DNA of 64,000 nucleotides from Bacteroidaceae bacterium (GTDB lineage: Bacteria; Bacteroidota; Bacteroidia; Bacteroidales; Bacteroidaceae). Below the pieces are notes generated by a model. It searched no databases and was not told the origin of the DNA. It saw only the letters and a list, made by a program, of their open reading frames with translations. Below are positions 51,762 to 60,396 of the stretch, one piece after another. Positions within the stretch are counted from its first letter, which is position 1. The number at the start of each line of letters is the position of its first letter. Made by a program: the position numbers and the translations under genes. The DNA lies in NCBI GenBank assembly GCA_017481875.1, contig JAFUOP010000010.1, positions 1 through 64,000 of the forward strand. The letters are read 5' to 3'.

Positions 51762-52994
51762 TTATAAATCAGCCGGCAGTGTACCGTTGGCAATTATATA
51801 TGATATGTTATATAACATATGCTCTTGTTTGTTACCAAACGGGTATATATGTTTATAGTCTCCAATCTCCTCCAGTTTGTAATTGGGTGCTGTAGGTGAT
51901 AGTAATTCCCCATTTGCATCGGCAATGATGGCTGTTGCGGGGGTTATTTTAAACCAATATGGAGATTCAAAATTTTCTGTTGCAAATTCTGAACCTGTAG
52001 CCATTTTGCCAACAACCTTAAATGTTGAAGTTTCGCGGGTATTATACAATGCTTTTATTAGAGCATTTGCAGTTCCTGTGGTCTTTTCTGTGGTAATAAT
52101 ATACAATTGCTTGTCGCTCACATTTATTGCTGCTTGCGGAAGCAGAATATCTTGTTTTGTTGTTAAGGTTGCATCTTTGTATAATGAGCAGAATACACTA
52201 TTGCACTTGTCGCTTGGTGCGAATACTGCAGCAAGAGCTGCTGCATTGGTTATTGAGTAGCTGTTGTTATAGCGTAAATCGAAAACTATATTAGATACTC
52301 CTTCATCGGAGAACTTTGTTAATGCATTGTGAATATCTGCCACACTTTGTTCATCGTCAAAGTTGTTACACATAATATAACCGGTCTTGCCTGAGATGTC
52401 ATTAATTGTATTTACTATTGGCAATGGCGACTTTTTTATTTCTGTAGCAGCCGGTAAACAAATAATTGGGTACTCTTCCCATATATATTGTTCATTATCG
52501 TCGTCGTATGTAATTGTTTTTATTCCAAGTGTAATTGCGGGGCCACTTGTCAGTGCACTGTTTGCTCCCATATTAACTTCTGTGGTGTCTATAGCCGATA
52601 TCCACATACCTCGTTTAAGACCTGCATCTGCTGCTGGGGAGGCAGGCTCGACATATTCTACAAGTGCATAAACTTTTGTAGGTTCAATCCCCAATGGGTC
52701 GCGCATTAGTGAAAAATCGAATCCATAAGTTGTTTTATTTACGGAATCGGCAAAAAATGATATTTTGTCGCTTGGGTATAGCAAACCGGAGAAGAACTTC
52801 GATGGTTCCGAGAAATATGTTTGTTGCTTTATATCTTTAATTGAGTCTGCCCACAAATATACCTCTTTCATCTTGTTGTATATCCACTGATTCTCTTTGG
52901 TGAGTTCATTGAACTCTGATGAGCGGTCTTCGCCACAACTGCACATGGCAATTGACGCGATAATCACAATGAAGGTTCTTATAAATCTTTTCAT
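51762..52994 (-). CDS. S41-like lipoprotein without catalytic Ser and Lys
   Basis: 410 residues from the ATG at 52994. Lipobox IAMCSC (Cys 18 or 20). An S41 helical N-terminal part (NQWIYNKMKEVYLWAD), a PDZ-like domain (about 105-165; EYVEPASPAADAGLKRGMWI), and the S41 core FDLRYNN. The motif TASASE has become TTGTAN, so the nucleophile Ser is Gly 307, and GK of TyGK has become GS (Ser 335 for the Lys). Both catalytic residues are lost, so it is likely a binding rather than proteolytic protein. The promoter at 53001-53031 lies only 6 bp from the ATG. Confidence 0.8.
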   Translation of the reverse strand: MKRFIRTFIVIIASIAMCSCGEDRSSEFNELTKENQWIYNKMKEVYLWADSIKDIKQQTYFSEPSKFFSGLLYPSDKISFFADSVNKTTYGFDFSLMRDPLGIEPTKVYALVEYVEPASPAADAGLKRGMWISAIDTTEVNMGANSALTSGPAITLGIKTITYDDDNEQYIWEEYPIICLPAATEIKKSPLPIVNTINDISGKTGYIMCNNFDDEQSVADIHNALTKFSDEGVSNIVFDLRYNNSYSITNAAALAAVFAPSDKCNSVFCSLYKDATLTTKQDILLPQAAINVSDKQLYIITTEKTTGTANALIKALYNTRETSTFKVVGKMATGSEFATENFESPYWFKITPATAIIADANGELLSPTAPNYKLEEIGDYKHIYPFGNKQEHMLYNISYIIANGTLPADL

Positions 52995-53000
52995 AATTGA

Positions 53001-53031
53001 CAAAATTACTCCATTTCACCTTAATTACAAA
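53001..53031 (-). promoter_or_regulatory. Exact-consensus promoter abutting the S41-like start codon
   Basis: Minus strand: TTTG (53028-53031), exactly 19 bp, TAATTTTG (53001-53008), then TCAATT and the ATG at 52994. Transcription from here would start at or within a few bases of the ATG. A second TACTTTTG at 53061-53068, without a -33 element, could supply a longer leader. Confidence 0.75.
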
Positions 53032-53193
53032 AAGGTGTGGCACTTTTTTAAGTTCACCGGCAAAAGTAGATGGATATTCCAGAGTGTAATTAGAGGTACA
53101 AAGAAAAGGTCGCTTTATTTTAACCCCTCGGTAGCCTGTGAACCGGTTTTTAAGCCCGGTTTGCTCTATTTTCTCTTGTGGTTATTTGACAAG

Positions 53194-53223
53194 AAAAGCA
53201 GGTAATCCGCGGATTACCTGCTT
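53194..53223. terminator. rpsP terminator, perfect 30-bp palindrome
   Basis: Arms AAAGCAGGTAATCCG (53194-53208) and its exact complement (53209-53223), A-rich and T-rich outside. Lies 32 bp after the rpsP stop. Confidence 0.85.
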
Positions 53224-53255
53224 TATTGCGAGCAATTATTGCCAGAAAGTGTGGA

Positions 53256-53798
53256 TTAAGCCTCTGCAGGAGCCTCTGTTGTCTCCTCTGCAGTTTCTGC
53301 TGTAGCAGCAGCTTCTGCCTCTGCCTTTGCAAGAGCCTCGGCAGCTTTCTTGTCGGCTACTTTCTTAGCAATAGCTGCATTTACCTCTTTCTCAGCCTCT
53401 AAACGTGCTTTCTTCTCATCACGTTTAGCCTGCTCTTCAGCACTCTTAATGCCGTTGATTGCGTTTGTCTTAGCTGTCTTCCAAGCGTCGAATTTAGCCT
53501 GTGCTGTAGCCTCGTCAAATGCACCTTTCTTTACACCACCTTGCAAGTGCTTCATCATATAAACACCCTGTGAAGACAAAATGTTGCGCACGGTGTCTGT
53601 GGGAGTTGCACCATTGTTTACCCACCACAAAGCTCTCTCGAAGTTAATGTCGATTGTTGCGGGGTTGGTGTTGGGGTTGTAGGTACCGATTTTCTCGGTG
53701 AACTTTCCATCACGTGGAGCTCTCGAATCTGCAATCACAATAGAGTAGAATGCATAGTGTTTACGACCTCTTCTCTGCAATCTGATTTTTGTTGCCAT
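53256..53798 (-). CDS. rpsP: 30S ribosomal protein S16 with C-terminal extension
   Basis: 180 residues. The first ~85 are S16: [41 protein letters not shown], then the family Asn/Thr-rich stretch. The rest is an Ala/Glu/Lys helical tail ([21 protein letters not shown] cut at 20 here as [19 protein letters not shown]), common in Bacteroidetes S16. Needed for 30S assembly. Single-gene unit with promoter at 53856. Confidence 0.95.
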   Translation of the reverse strand: MATKIRLQRRGRKHYAFYSIVIADSRAPRDGKFTEKIGTYNPNTNPATIDINFERALWWVNNGATPTDTVRNILSSQGVYMMKHLQGGVKKGAFDEATAQAKFDAWKTAKTNAINGIKSAEEQAKRDEKKARLEAEKEVNAAIAKKVADKKAAEALAKAEAEAAATAETAEETTEAPAEA

Positions 53799-53855
53799 TG
53801 TTTAATTTTTATTTAGTTAAAGATTTGAGTTATCCGATAACTCGTATCGGCGGTG

Positions 53856-53886
53856 CAAAATTAGTGCTTTTTTTACTAATACACAA
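53856..53886 (-). promoter_or_regulatory. Promoter of rpsP
   Basis: Minus strand: TTG (53884-53886), 20 bp, TAATTTTG (53856-53863). Confidence 0.6.
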
Positions 53887-53972
53887 GAAATTCGATGCTT
53901 TTATTGGGCGTAGTTTGTATCTATAATATTTGAAATATAGTTGTTGCAGTGCCAATATTGGTTAAAATGTTG

Positions 53973-53980
53973 TATTTTTG
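53973..53980 (+). promoter_or_regulatory. -7 element (TATTTTTG) close to the MptE-like start
   Basis: An exact TAnnTTTG box, only 15 bp before the ATG at 53996, so the leader would be about 10 nt. The -33 region is weak. Confidence 0.5.
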
Positions 53981-53995
53981 CAAAAAAGCTTGATT

Positions 53996-54733
53996 ATGAT
54001 TGCAAAAATATGGCATAAGATATGGAATGCGCTTAACTATATTTGGGGTTGGTTGCAGTGGGGGAGTCGCTATAGACTGCGTCGCTTGAAGAATGTGCAT
54101 AAAGGCAAACGTTGTTTTGTAATAGGCAATGGACCAAGCCTTTGTAATGCCGACCTTATACGTCTAAACAAGTGCGGGGAATATACTTTGGCTTGCAACT
54201 CTTTAATAAAGTTGTTCAATGAGATACCTTTTTATCCTACATACTATTTTGCACAAGACAATAAGATAATTCTTGACAACATAAATGAAATTAAAGAATT
54301 AAAAGGTGAAAGATTTATAAAAGCACACTATGCTAAACGTTATCATATAAAAGGGGTAACATACTATAGTATGCTTTTTCCAAAGAGGCCTATAGGCTTT
54401 TCTACAGAGCTTTCTCGAGTGGTTTATAGTGGCCAGACTGTTACTTACTCTATGATTCAGTTTGCCGCATATATGGGGTTCTCCGAAATATATCTTATAG
54501 GTGTAGATTGTAATTATTCTACAAATAATGATGTTATAACAGCAGACAGCTATTTCGACAAGCGTCTGTTTAATGCAGCAAGAACATATGCAGCTCCCGA
54601 AGTCGATACAAATCTATTGGCATACAAAAGAGCTAAAGAGGTGTGTGAGCTTATGGGTGTTAAAATATACAATGCATCGCGTGGAGGCAAATTGGATATT
54701 TTCCCTCGTGTCGATTTTGATAAATTGTTCTAA
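53996..54733 (+). CDS. MptE-like/DUF115 protein, probable surface-glycan transferase
   Basis: 245 residues from the ATG at 53996; a TTG at 53978 is rejected because it lies in the -7 box. Rossmann-like motif CFVIGNGPSLCNADL near residue 40, then YTLACNSLIKLF, SGQTVTYSMIQFAAYMGF, and EIYLIGVDCNYS, which together match the DUF115/MptE-like family. GT42 sialyltransferases share the GNGPSL and SG(x)5-8 plan, so a glycosyltransferase role is possible. Cytoplasmic with a Trp-rich amphipathic N-terminus. Neighbouring polysaccharide genes support a glycan role, but it is transcribed alone. Confidence 0.72.
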   Translation: MIAKIWHKIWNALNYIWGWLQWGSRYRLRRLKNVHKGKRCFVIGNGPSLCNADLIRLNKCGEYTLACNSLIKLFNEIPFYPTYYFAQDNKIILDNINEIKELKGERFIKAHYAKRYHIKGVTYYSMLFPKRPIGFSTELSRVVYSGQTVTYSMIQFAAYMGFSEIYLIGVDCNYSTNNDVITADSYFDKRLFNAARTYAAPEVDTNLLAYKRAKEVCELMGVKIYNASRGGKLDIFPRVDFDKLF

Positions 54734-54754
54734 ACTCTTTGGAATTTATTTACA

Positions 54755-55993
54755 TTACTCAAATTTAATAGCCTTGCTTGGTTCTATCTTTGAAATGAGC
54801 ATCGATGGCACAAGTAGCATTGCAACCGATATTATGAACATAAAAATGTTCATTGGTATCATTATCCAGGAAAACTCTATCGGCACTTTGTTCATGTAAT
54901 ACATCTCCGGGTCAAGAGCTATTATACCGGTATATTCTTGCAACAAGCACAAAAGTATTGCTATAATATTACCAAGAAGCATACCTTTCCCTATAACGAA
55001 GCAAGAATAATATAAAAAAACTTTTCTTATAGAGATGTTATGTGCACCTACCGCTTTAAGTATTCCTATTAAACTGCTTTTTTCCAGTATAATAATGAGC
55101 AACCCCGATGTCATGGTGAAGCCGGCAATACCAAGCACAAGGACAAGTATTACCCACACTGTTTGGTTAAGAACGCCTAACCAAGCAAAAAGGGCAGGGT
55201 TTAGCTCTTCTGTAGTCTGTATATATAAACTCTGTTGGTTCCTTTCGGCAATTTTGCTTACAATTGTAGCAATGTTGTTCCGTGTCTCTTCAACTTTCTC
55301 ATATTCGGTAACAAAAATCTCTACACCGGTTGCCTGGCCTGCGTTCCAGCCGTTTAAACGGCGTGTAGTCTTTATGTCTGTTATAGCAAAGATATTATCC
55401 ATTTCCTGCAGGTGCGTCTCATAAATACCGGTAATGAGCATTCGTCTTGCTTTTATACTTTCTTGGATAAAATAGACATTAATTTTATCTCCTATTGTAC
55501 AATTCAGCTTCTTTGCCATAATGTTGGATATAACAATCCAATAGCCGTTTATGGAGTCGTTTTCATTTGGAATGTTACCACCTACAAGGTGTTGCTCAAA
55601 AAAGGAGGTGTCGTAATCTTTATCAATTCCTTTGACAAGCACACCTTCGTATTCATCGCCCACAGCCAAAAGCCCCGGTTTTTGAACATACCGCTGTGCG
55701 TGAAGGACTCCTTCGCAACTATTTATTTCTGCGACATCATTGTCTGTTATAGAGATATAAGAGTCGCCATTTATTGCTGTCTCATAATTGTTTATCTGTA
55801 TTTCTCCACCGAATCCTATGATTTTGTCCCTTACTTCGTTCTTGAACCCTACAACAATGGCCAAAGATATCATCATAACAATCAGCCCAATGGTTACTCC
55901 CCATTGGGCGATAGTTACCGCAGGGCGTGAAATTTTTTTCCCGCCCTTGCGCGACAAATACAATCTTTTTGCTATAAAGAGTTCAAAATTCAT
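54755..55993 (-). CDS. FtsX/LolE-type ABC transporter permease
   Basis: 412 residues. N-terminal FELFIAKRLYLSRKGGKKISRPAV and a helix at about 27-50, a large periplasmic part (50-260), then three helices with the FtsX domain (about 270-405: AGFTMTSGLLIIILEKSSLIGILKAVGA). It matches LolC/LolE, which release lipoproteins for outer-membrane transport. No ATPase partner is next to it; it would use LolD encoded elsewhere. 12 bp after manC. Confidence 0.85.
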   Translation of the reverse strand: MNFELFIAKRLYLSRKGGKKISRPAVTIAQWGVTIGLIVMMISLAIVVGFKNEVRDKIIGFGGEIQINNYETAINGDSYISITDNDVAEINSCEGVLHAQRYVQKPGLLAVGDEYEGVLVKGIDKDYDTSFFEQHLVGGNIPNENDSINGYWIVISNIMAKKLNCTIGDKINVYFIQESIKARRMLITGIYETHLQEMDNIFAITDIKTTRRLNGWNAGQATGVEIFVTEYEKVEETRNNIATIVSKIAERNQQSLYIQTTEELNPALFAWLGVLNQTVWVILVLVLGIAGFTMTSGLLIIILEKSSLIGILKAVGAHNISIRKVFLYYSCFVIGKGMLLGNIIAILLCLLQEYTGIIALDPEMYYMNKVPIEFSWIMIPMNIFMFIISVAMLLVPSMLISKIEPSKAIKFE

Positions 55994-56005
55994 GTAAAGA
56001 GTATA

Positions 56006-57343
56006 TTACCATTCCCAATCATAACGTTCAATATCCTCCTCAACGAGTATATCTCCCGTTTGCACCTCAATGAATTCAAGGTCGGTTATTGCACGTACTG
56101 CATGCAGTTGTCCTTTCTTGATGTGTACGACGCTACCACGCGCAACCTCAGTGATTTTACCGTCTATAACCAACAATCCGCGACCATTTACAAAAGTCCA
56201 CACCTCGTCGCGATGGCGGTGTATTTGGTAACTTATATTGCAACCGGCATTTAATTTAAGCTCTTTTGTCAAAGTTCTGAATCCGTCGCTGTACTGTGTT
56301 GTATTTATCACTTTATATGTTCCCCAGCGACGTTCTTCGAACATTGGGCGGGTAGCAACTTTTTCTACATATTGTTTTATGTTCTCCGATGCATTCTTGC
56401 TGCACACAAGCACACCCTCGTAACCGGCAACCACAACGGCGTTTGTAATCCCATCGCACACTATTGGCAGTTCCAACTCATTTATTATTGTAGTGTTGCC
56501 TACTCCTTCGCCAAGTATTATGTTACCAATGTGCTTGTCGGGCAGCTCTTCCGATAGAGCTTTCCAGCTTGCAATGTCTTTCCAAGCTCCGTCGTATTTG
56601 TAAAAAGCAACGGAATGACATTTCTCGGTAACCTCATTGTCGAAACTTACAGCCGGTAGCTTGCAGTAATTCTGTTCTACCTGTTTAAAAGAATCGGCAT
56701 CGATATATCGGTTTATTATATCTTCTAAGAACCCGATTTTAAATGCAAAGACACCGCCATTCCACAAAGCTCCATTATTTACAAGCTGTTCGGCTCTTTT
56801 TTTATTAGGTTTCTCTGTAAAACGCTTCACCATTTGTACTCCATCAACCTTGCTGTTTGCAGGTAAAATGTAACCATATTTTGATTGTGAGTTTGTTGGA
56901 GTAATTCCTATTAGTGCGAGTTCTGCATAGTCCTCGGCTATTATTTCCACCAATTTATTTATAGAACTAAAATAGCTGTTATCGGCAAAAGTGTCGCAAG
57001 GAACAACAACAGCAATCTCTTCTCTACTACAATTTTCATTGAACAAGAGGTGTGCTGTTGCAAGAGCAATAGCCGGGAATGTGCCTCGTCTTTCGGGCTC
57101 GGCAACAATTGTTACATCGTTGCCTATTTGTGTTGTTATAGAATCGCGTTGCGCCGCACTTGTTACAATGGTGATATTGCCCGTCATCTCTGTCTCTTTT
57201 ATTTGCCTAAAGACTCTTTGCAGCATAGACTCGGTGCTTCCGCCGGGCGATGGTAACAATCGCAAGAATTGTTTCGATCGTGTACTGTTTGACAGTGGCC
57301 AAAGGCGTTGCCCGCTACCACCTGATAATAAAATTATTCTCAT
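56006..57343 (-). CDS. manC: Mannose-1-phosphate guanylyltransferase with cupin domain
   Basis: 445 residues. The nucleotidyltransferase signature LLSGGSGQRLWPLSNSTRSKQ is at the N-terminus (shortened form LLSGGSGQRLWPLS). The C-terminal cupin (about 345-445: GCNISYQIHRHRDEVWTFVNG, also HIKKGQLHAVRAI) is typical of ManC-type enzymes. It makes GDP-mannose for surface polysaccharide. The cupin part may carry phosphomannose isomerase activity; this cannot be seen. It lies inside a polysaccharide operon, 25 bp after the lipocalin gene. Confidence 0.88.
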   Translation of the reverse strand: MRIILLSGGSGQRLWPLSNSTRSKQFLRLLPSPGGSTESMLQRVFRQIKETEMTGNITIVTSAAQRDSITTQIGNDVTIVAEPERRGTFPAIALATAHLLFNENCSREEIAVVVPCDTFADNSYFSSINKLVEIIAEDYAELALIGITPTNSQSKYGYILPANSKVDGVQMVKRFTEKPNKKRAEQLVNNGALWNGGVFAFKIGFLEDIINRYIDADSFKQVEQNYCKLPAVSFDNEVTEKCHSVAFYKYDGAWKDIASWKALSEELPDKHIGNIILGEGVGNTTIINELELPIVCDGITNAVVVAGYEGVLVCSKNASENIKQYVEKVATRPMFEERRWGTYKVINTTQYSDGFRTLTKELKLNAGCNISYQIHRHRDEVWTFVNGRGLLVIDGKITEVARGSVVHIKKGQLHAVRAITDLEFIEVQTGDILVEEDIERYDWEW

Positions 57344-57368
57344 ATATATCTTTTATCTTCTTGTGATA

Positions 57369-57758
57369 TTAAAATTTTCTAAATGTGAGTTTTGCATATT
57401 TAGAGCGCAAAATCATACTTTTTCTATTTAAACGCACAACTTCATATCTCTCGTTGCTGTTATCGTATATTCCAAAGGCGCGTAAATTTTCTTTATCGGT
57501 AATAGCTTGAATAAAAAGAGAGTCATCTACATGCTGAAAACGAAAATAATGTCTGTAAGATTGTGTCATTCTAATCTCTATCAAATCTAGTTGAATACCC
57601 CAAAAACGGCTTTCCATGGCTACGTCTATTGGTGCTGCGGAGCCTGCCTCTTCTATTTCAATCAGCTTCCAAAAACCACCTAAATCGCCGTTGTCATCTT
57701 TCTTTTGGCAACAAATGAGGGTGCAGGTAACAAATATAAATATTATAATTTTCTTCAT
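57369..57758 (-). CDS. Lipocalin-like lipoprotein
   Basis: 129 residues. Lipobox LICCQ (Cys 16 or 17). The mature part begins LGGFWKLIEIE, a lipocalin-type first strand with Trp, followed by about seven strands (FRFQHVDDSLFIQAI, ERYEVVRLNRKSMILRS). Function unknown. Lies between wzi and manC with 11- and 25-bp gaps, so it belongs to the operon. Confidence 0.68.
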   Translation of the reverse strand: MKKIIIFIFVTCTLICCQKKDDNGDLGGFWKLIEIEEAGSAAPIDVAMESRFWGIQLDLIEIRMTQSYRHYFRFQHVDDSLFIQAITDKENLRAFGIYDNSNERYEVVRLNRKSMILRSKYAKLTFRKF

Positions 57759-57769
57759 ATTTCTTTTGT

Positions 57770-59236
57770 TTAGAAATTAATAATTCCACATTTACTTATT
57801 GTGAGCATTCCGCTGCAGCAGTTTCCAAGCAAGCCACCGTTGTCAAATGCGTAAGATGCTTTTACGCTCCAGCCTTTCAACTTGCCGGGTTTGTATGCAA
57901 CCTCCACAAGCCCGGCTGTGTTTGTTTTAATATTGGTAAAAGGCTCGGGGTATGTGCCCCAATTGTTTGAATGAGTAAATAACAGCCTGTATGCCCATTC
58001 GTTTGTTGGCTCACCCTCAATTCCAATGTGAAAGGCTTCCACTCGGTTGTTGTAACAATGTAATATCCTGTTTTCATTGTATATGGGCGATGTTAAAAGG
58101 GGACTACCCACCACCATTCCATAGTTGAACCAGCCATTGTACCACCTATGATTGTAATTGTTGTCGCGACAACTTATTTGGTCGGGGATTTTATCTGTGG
58201 AGTCGTGATAAATAGGTCCGCTTTGGTTCTTTAAATTAAAGTATTCAATGGCAATACCCTTTATCCAACGAAGTTTCTTTAACTCAAGTTCAACGCCGAC
58301 TAATTGTTCTGTCCACAAGCCATATTCCCAAAACATTTGTGAGTGGTCATCGAAAACGTGCTCATAATATGTGCGTAACTTCCAATCCTCTTTGTCCCAA
58401 TTTATTGCAGCGTGCCAGCTACCAAGATGATTGCCTGCAATGTTTGCTTGGTCCAAGCCTGAATATTCGCTATCGCCACTGCTTGGAATAAATGCTTTGA
58501 AATAGTCTTTCAATCGGGTAGGGTTCTTTTGATTGTTCCCTTCTTTATTCTCCCTATTGTATATAGCACCGCCAAATTGTGCAACCATTTGCAGGCCCCA
58601 TTCTAACGATAATGGGAATTTTTGTTCTTTACCTATTTTGAAGAAGATTGCTTTTGAATGATATCGCACACCAACGGTACGAGCTTTTCCTTTTGCTACC
58701 CAATTCTGCTGCCAATCACCATCGCTGAACCAGCCGTAGGCAACGTGTCCACGTATCTTGAACCACTCATTGGTGCCGAAAAAATCATAATATTCGGGGA
58801 CCTCTATGCGTATTTGCGGTATTGGACGTGCATTACCGCTTTCCACGAGTGCACCGGTCGAAAGTCTATGGTTTTTCAACTCTCCCCAACGCTCCTTTTG
58901 TCCCATAGATAGGGTAAATATCTTCCAATTTAAATCGGCAAAGGCTTGTTGTATAAAGAGTTTAGATGTTAATCCCTCTGCTGCTACCACATCGGCACCC
59001 CAGGCAAGTGAAAAATCACTCTTTTTAAATTTATAATCTCCGCCCAGCCCTGCACGCATATATGCAAAACCAGCATCATCGCCACTCAAGCCTTGCCTGT
59101 TAGAGAGATGCCAGGTAGGTGGAGTATCTTCTGTGGCATAGGTGCCTGTAGTTTCTACTCTGTATTTTATGCTTTGTGCAAACAGGGTGAATGTTATAAC
59201 TGAAAATAGTATAACTATAGCTGTTCTTTTTATCAT
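57770..59236 (-). CDS. Capsule assembly Wzi family outer-membrane protein
   Basis: 488 residues. Signal peptide ending LFAQS; a barrel of long alternating strands with Wzi blocks (YATEDTPPTWHLSNRQG, QQAFADLNWKIFTLSMGQKE, EVPEYYDFFGTNEWFKIRGH). Wzi proteins are outer-membrane lectins that hold or organise capsule. Its start overlaps the upstream gene by 4 bp (ATGA), implying coupled translation. Confidence 0.88.
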   Translation of the reverse strand: MIKRTAIVILFSVITFTLFAQSIKYRVETTGTYATEDTPPTWHLSNRQGLSGDDAGFAYMRAGLGGDYKFKKSDFSLAWGADVVAAEGLTSKLFIQQAFADLNWKIFTLSMGQKERWGELKNHRLSTGALVESGNARPIPQIRIEVPEYYDFFGTNEWFKIRGHVAYGWFSDGDWQQNWVAKGKARTVGVRYHSKAIFFKIGKEQKFPLSLEWGLQMVAQFGGAIYNRENKEGNNQKNPTRLKDYFKAFIPSSGDSEYSGLDQANIAGNHLGSWHAAINWDKEDWKLRTYYEHVFDDHSQMFWEYGLWTEQLVGVELELKKLRWIKGIAIEYFNLKNQSGPIYHDSTDKIPDQISCRDNNYNHRWYNGWFNYGMVVGSPLLTSPIYNENRILHCYNNRVEAFHIGIEGEPTNEWAYRLLFTHSNNWGTYPEPFTNIKTNTAGLVEVAYKPGKLKGWSVKASYAFDNGGLLGNCCSGMLTISKCGIINF

Positions 59237-60333
59237 AATTTAGATATTAGTCTTTTTTTATAAAAATAGTGCCACGTTCTAAACAATGGCCCCCAAAGCG
59301 TTTCACTTGGGTAGCTGCCTATGAACAGAAAATGGTGTGCGCTTTTGCTTATTGCACGTTTTATCAAAGAATTGCTCATCTCGTTTTTATATCTTGAGCT
59401 ATATTTCCCAAAATTCCCGGCCTCCAATATCTCTTCAAGCAAAAAAGCTCCTTCTTTCTCAAGAGGGGCGGTGAGTAGATATGCATCGTCAATGTTGAAT
59501 ACTCTTTTAAGAACATACATTGTGGCTCCTGTAAACCGCAACATCTTAAACTCTTTTAGTTGCTCCAATGTGGCCTCTTTCTCTTCTTTTGTAAAGCCTT
59601 GTTTTAATACATAATAGTAGTCGAGCAATTGACGCAACCCGATACCTTCCTGAAAAAGATGCCTGTATATATGCAATAATATATATATGCGATTAAATAT
59701 ATTTGTGGGAGCATTGATTCTTTCTCCATTGCTTAATGTTACCTTGTGAGTAAATTGAGCATTACTCTCTTTTTCGAAAAAGCGTTGCAACTTTTTATTT
59801 GTAAAATAGCTGTTCATCCAAGTTGGGGTGAAATGAACTTCTATATCAACGTTGTCTAGTTTTAAAAAATCGACGTGATGATATACGGGGCGGCAGTTTG
59901 GAACAAATCTTTTCACGTAATCCAGTATTTTCTTGTTCCCGCCTTCGAGCCATATATCAATATCACCGGGAATGCGACGTGTAGGCTGCTCATATAATTG
60001 GGCAACTCCTTGCCCTTTTAGTATGCTGTTACGAAAACCCTCCTTTTCAAAGTTCTCACATACCTTTGCAGCCAATTTATCGAGTTTGTAGTTCTGCAGC
60101 TTTATTTGCGTGCAATAATTGTGCCAGTTCAGCAATAGCTGCTTGGGTGGCAATTGTGCTGCCACCAATTTTTCAATACCTGAAAATGCAATACCTGTAA
60201 GTGCTTGTTTGTGCGAAAGCTCAAAAAGTTCTTGCCATTCACTTTCAGTGGGGGTGTAGTTGAATTTATCACTTGTGCCTATGCCCAAGCGTATAAGTTC
60301 AAAAAACATCTCTGTTGTCGGTGATTTATGCAT
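59233..60333 (-). CDS. Nucleotidyltransferase-fold protein (NTP_transf_5)
   Basis: 366 residues from the ATG at 60333. The motif GDIDIW (about 123-128) is the metal-binding DxD of the nucleotidyltransferase fold, preceded by LKGQGVAQLYEQPTRR. The rest is helical (LLHIYRHLFQEGIGLRQLLDYY), as in PF14907. These occur in capsule/exopolysaccharide loci; biochemical role unknown. A GTG at 60378 is rejected because it lies in a 13-bp hairpin. Confidence 0.8.
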   Translation of the reverse strand: MHKSPTTEMFFELIRLGIGTSDKFNYTPTESEWQELFELSHKQALTGIAFSGIEKLVAAQLPPKQLLLNWHNYCTQIKLQNYKLDKLAAKVCENFEKEGFRNSILKGQGVAQLYEQPTRRIPGDIDIWLEGGNKKILDYVKRFVPNCRPVYHHVDFLKLDNVDIEVHFTPTWMNSYFTNKKLQRFFEKESNAQFTHKVTLSNGERINAPTNIFNRIYILLHIYRHLFQEGIGLRQLLDYYYVLKQGFTKEEKEATLEQLKEFKMLRFTGATMYVLKRVFNIDDAYLLTAPLEKEGAFLLEEILEAGNFGKYSSRYKNEMSNSLIKRAISKSAHHFLFIGSYPSETLWGPLFRTWHYFYKKRLISKL

Positions 60334-60351
60334 TATATTCCGATTAAATGA

Positions 60352-60388
60352 CAAAGGGTGTGTGTAAAATGTTTCCACACACCCTTTG
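60352..60388. other. Intra-operon hairpin
   Basis: A 13-bp perfect stem CAAAGGGTGTGTG / CACACACCCTTTG (60352-60364 / 60376-60388), 11-nt loop. T6 follows on the plus strand, but only TCATTT on the minus strand in which the genes run. It may act as a partial terminator or mRNA stabiliser between the fusion kinase gene and the rest of the operon. Confidence 0.65.
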
Positions 60389-60396
60389 TTTTTTAT

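Noticed and set aside
53978..53995. A TTG start for the MptE-like gene
   Set aside because: The codon overlaps the TATTTTTG promoter box; ATG at 53996 follows.
60334..60378. GTG start adding 15 residues to the NTP_transf_5 protein
   Set aside because: It lies inside a 13-bp hairpin stem, and the downstream ATG starts the conserved part.
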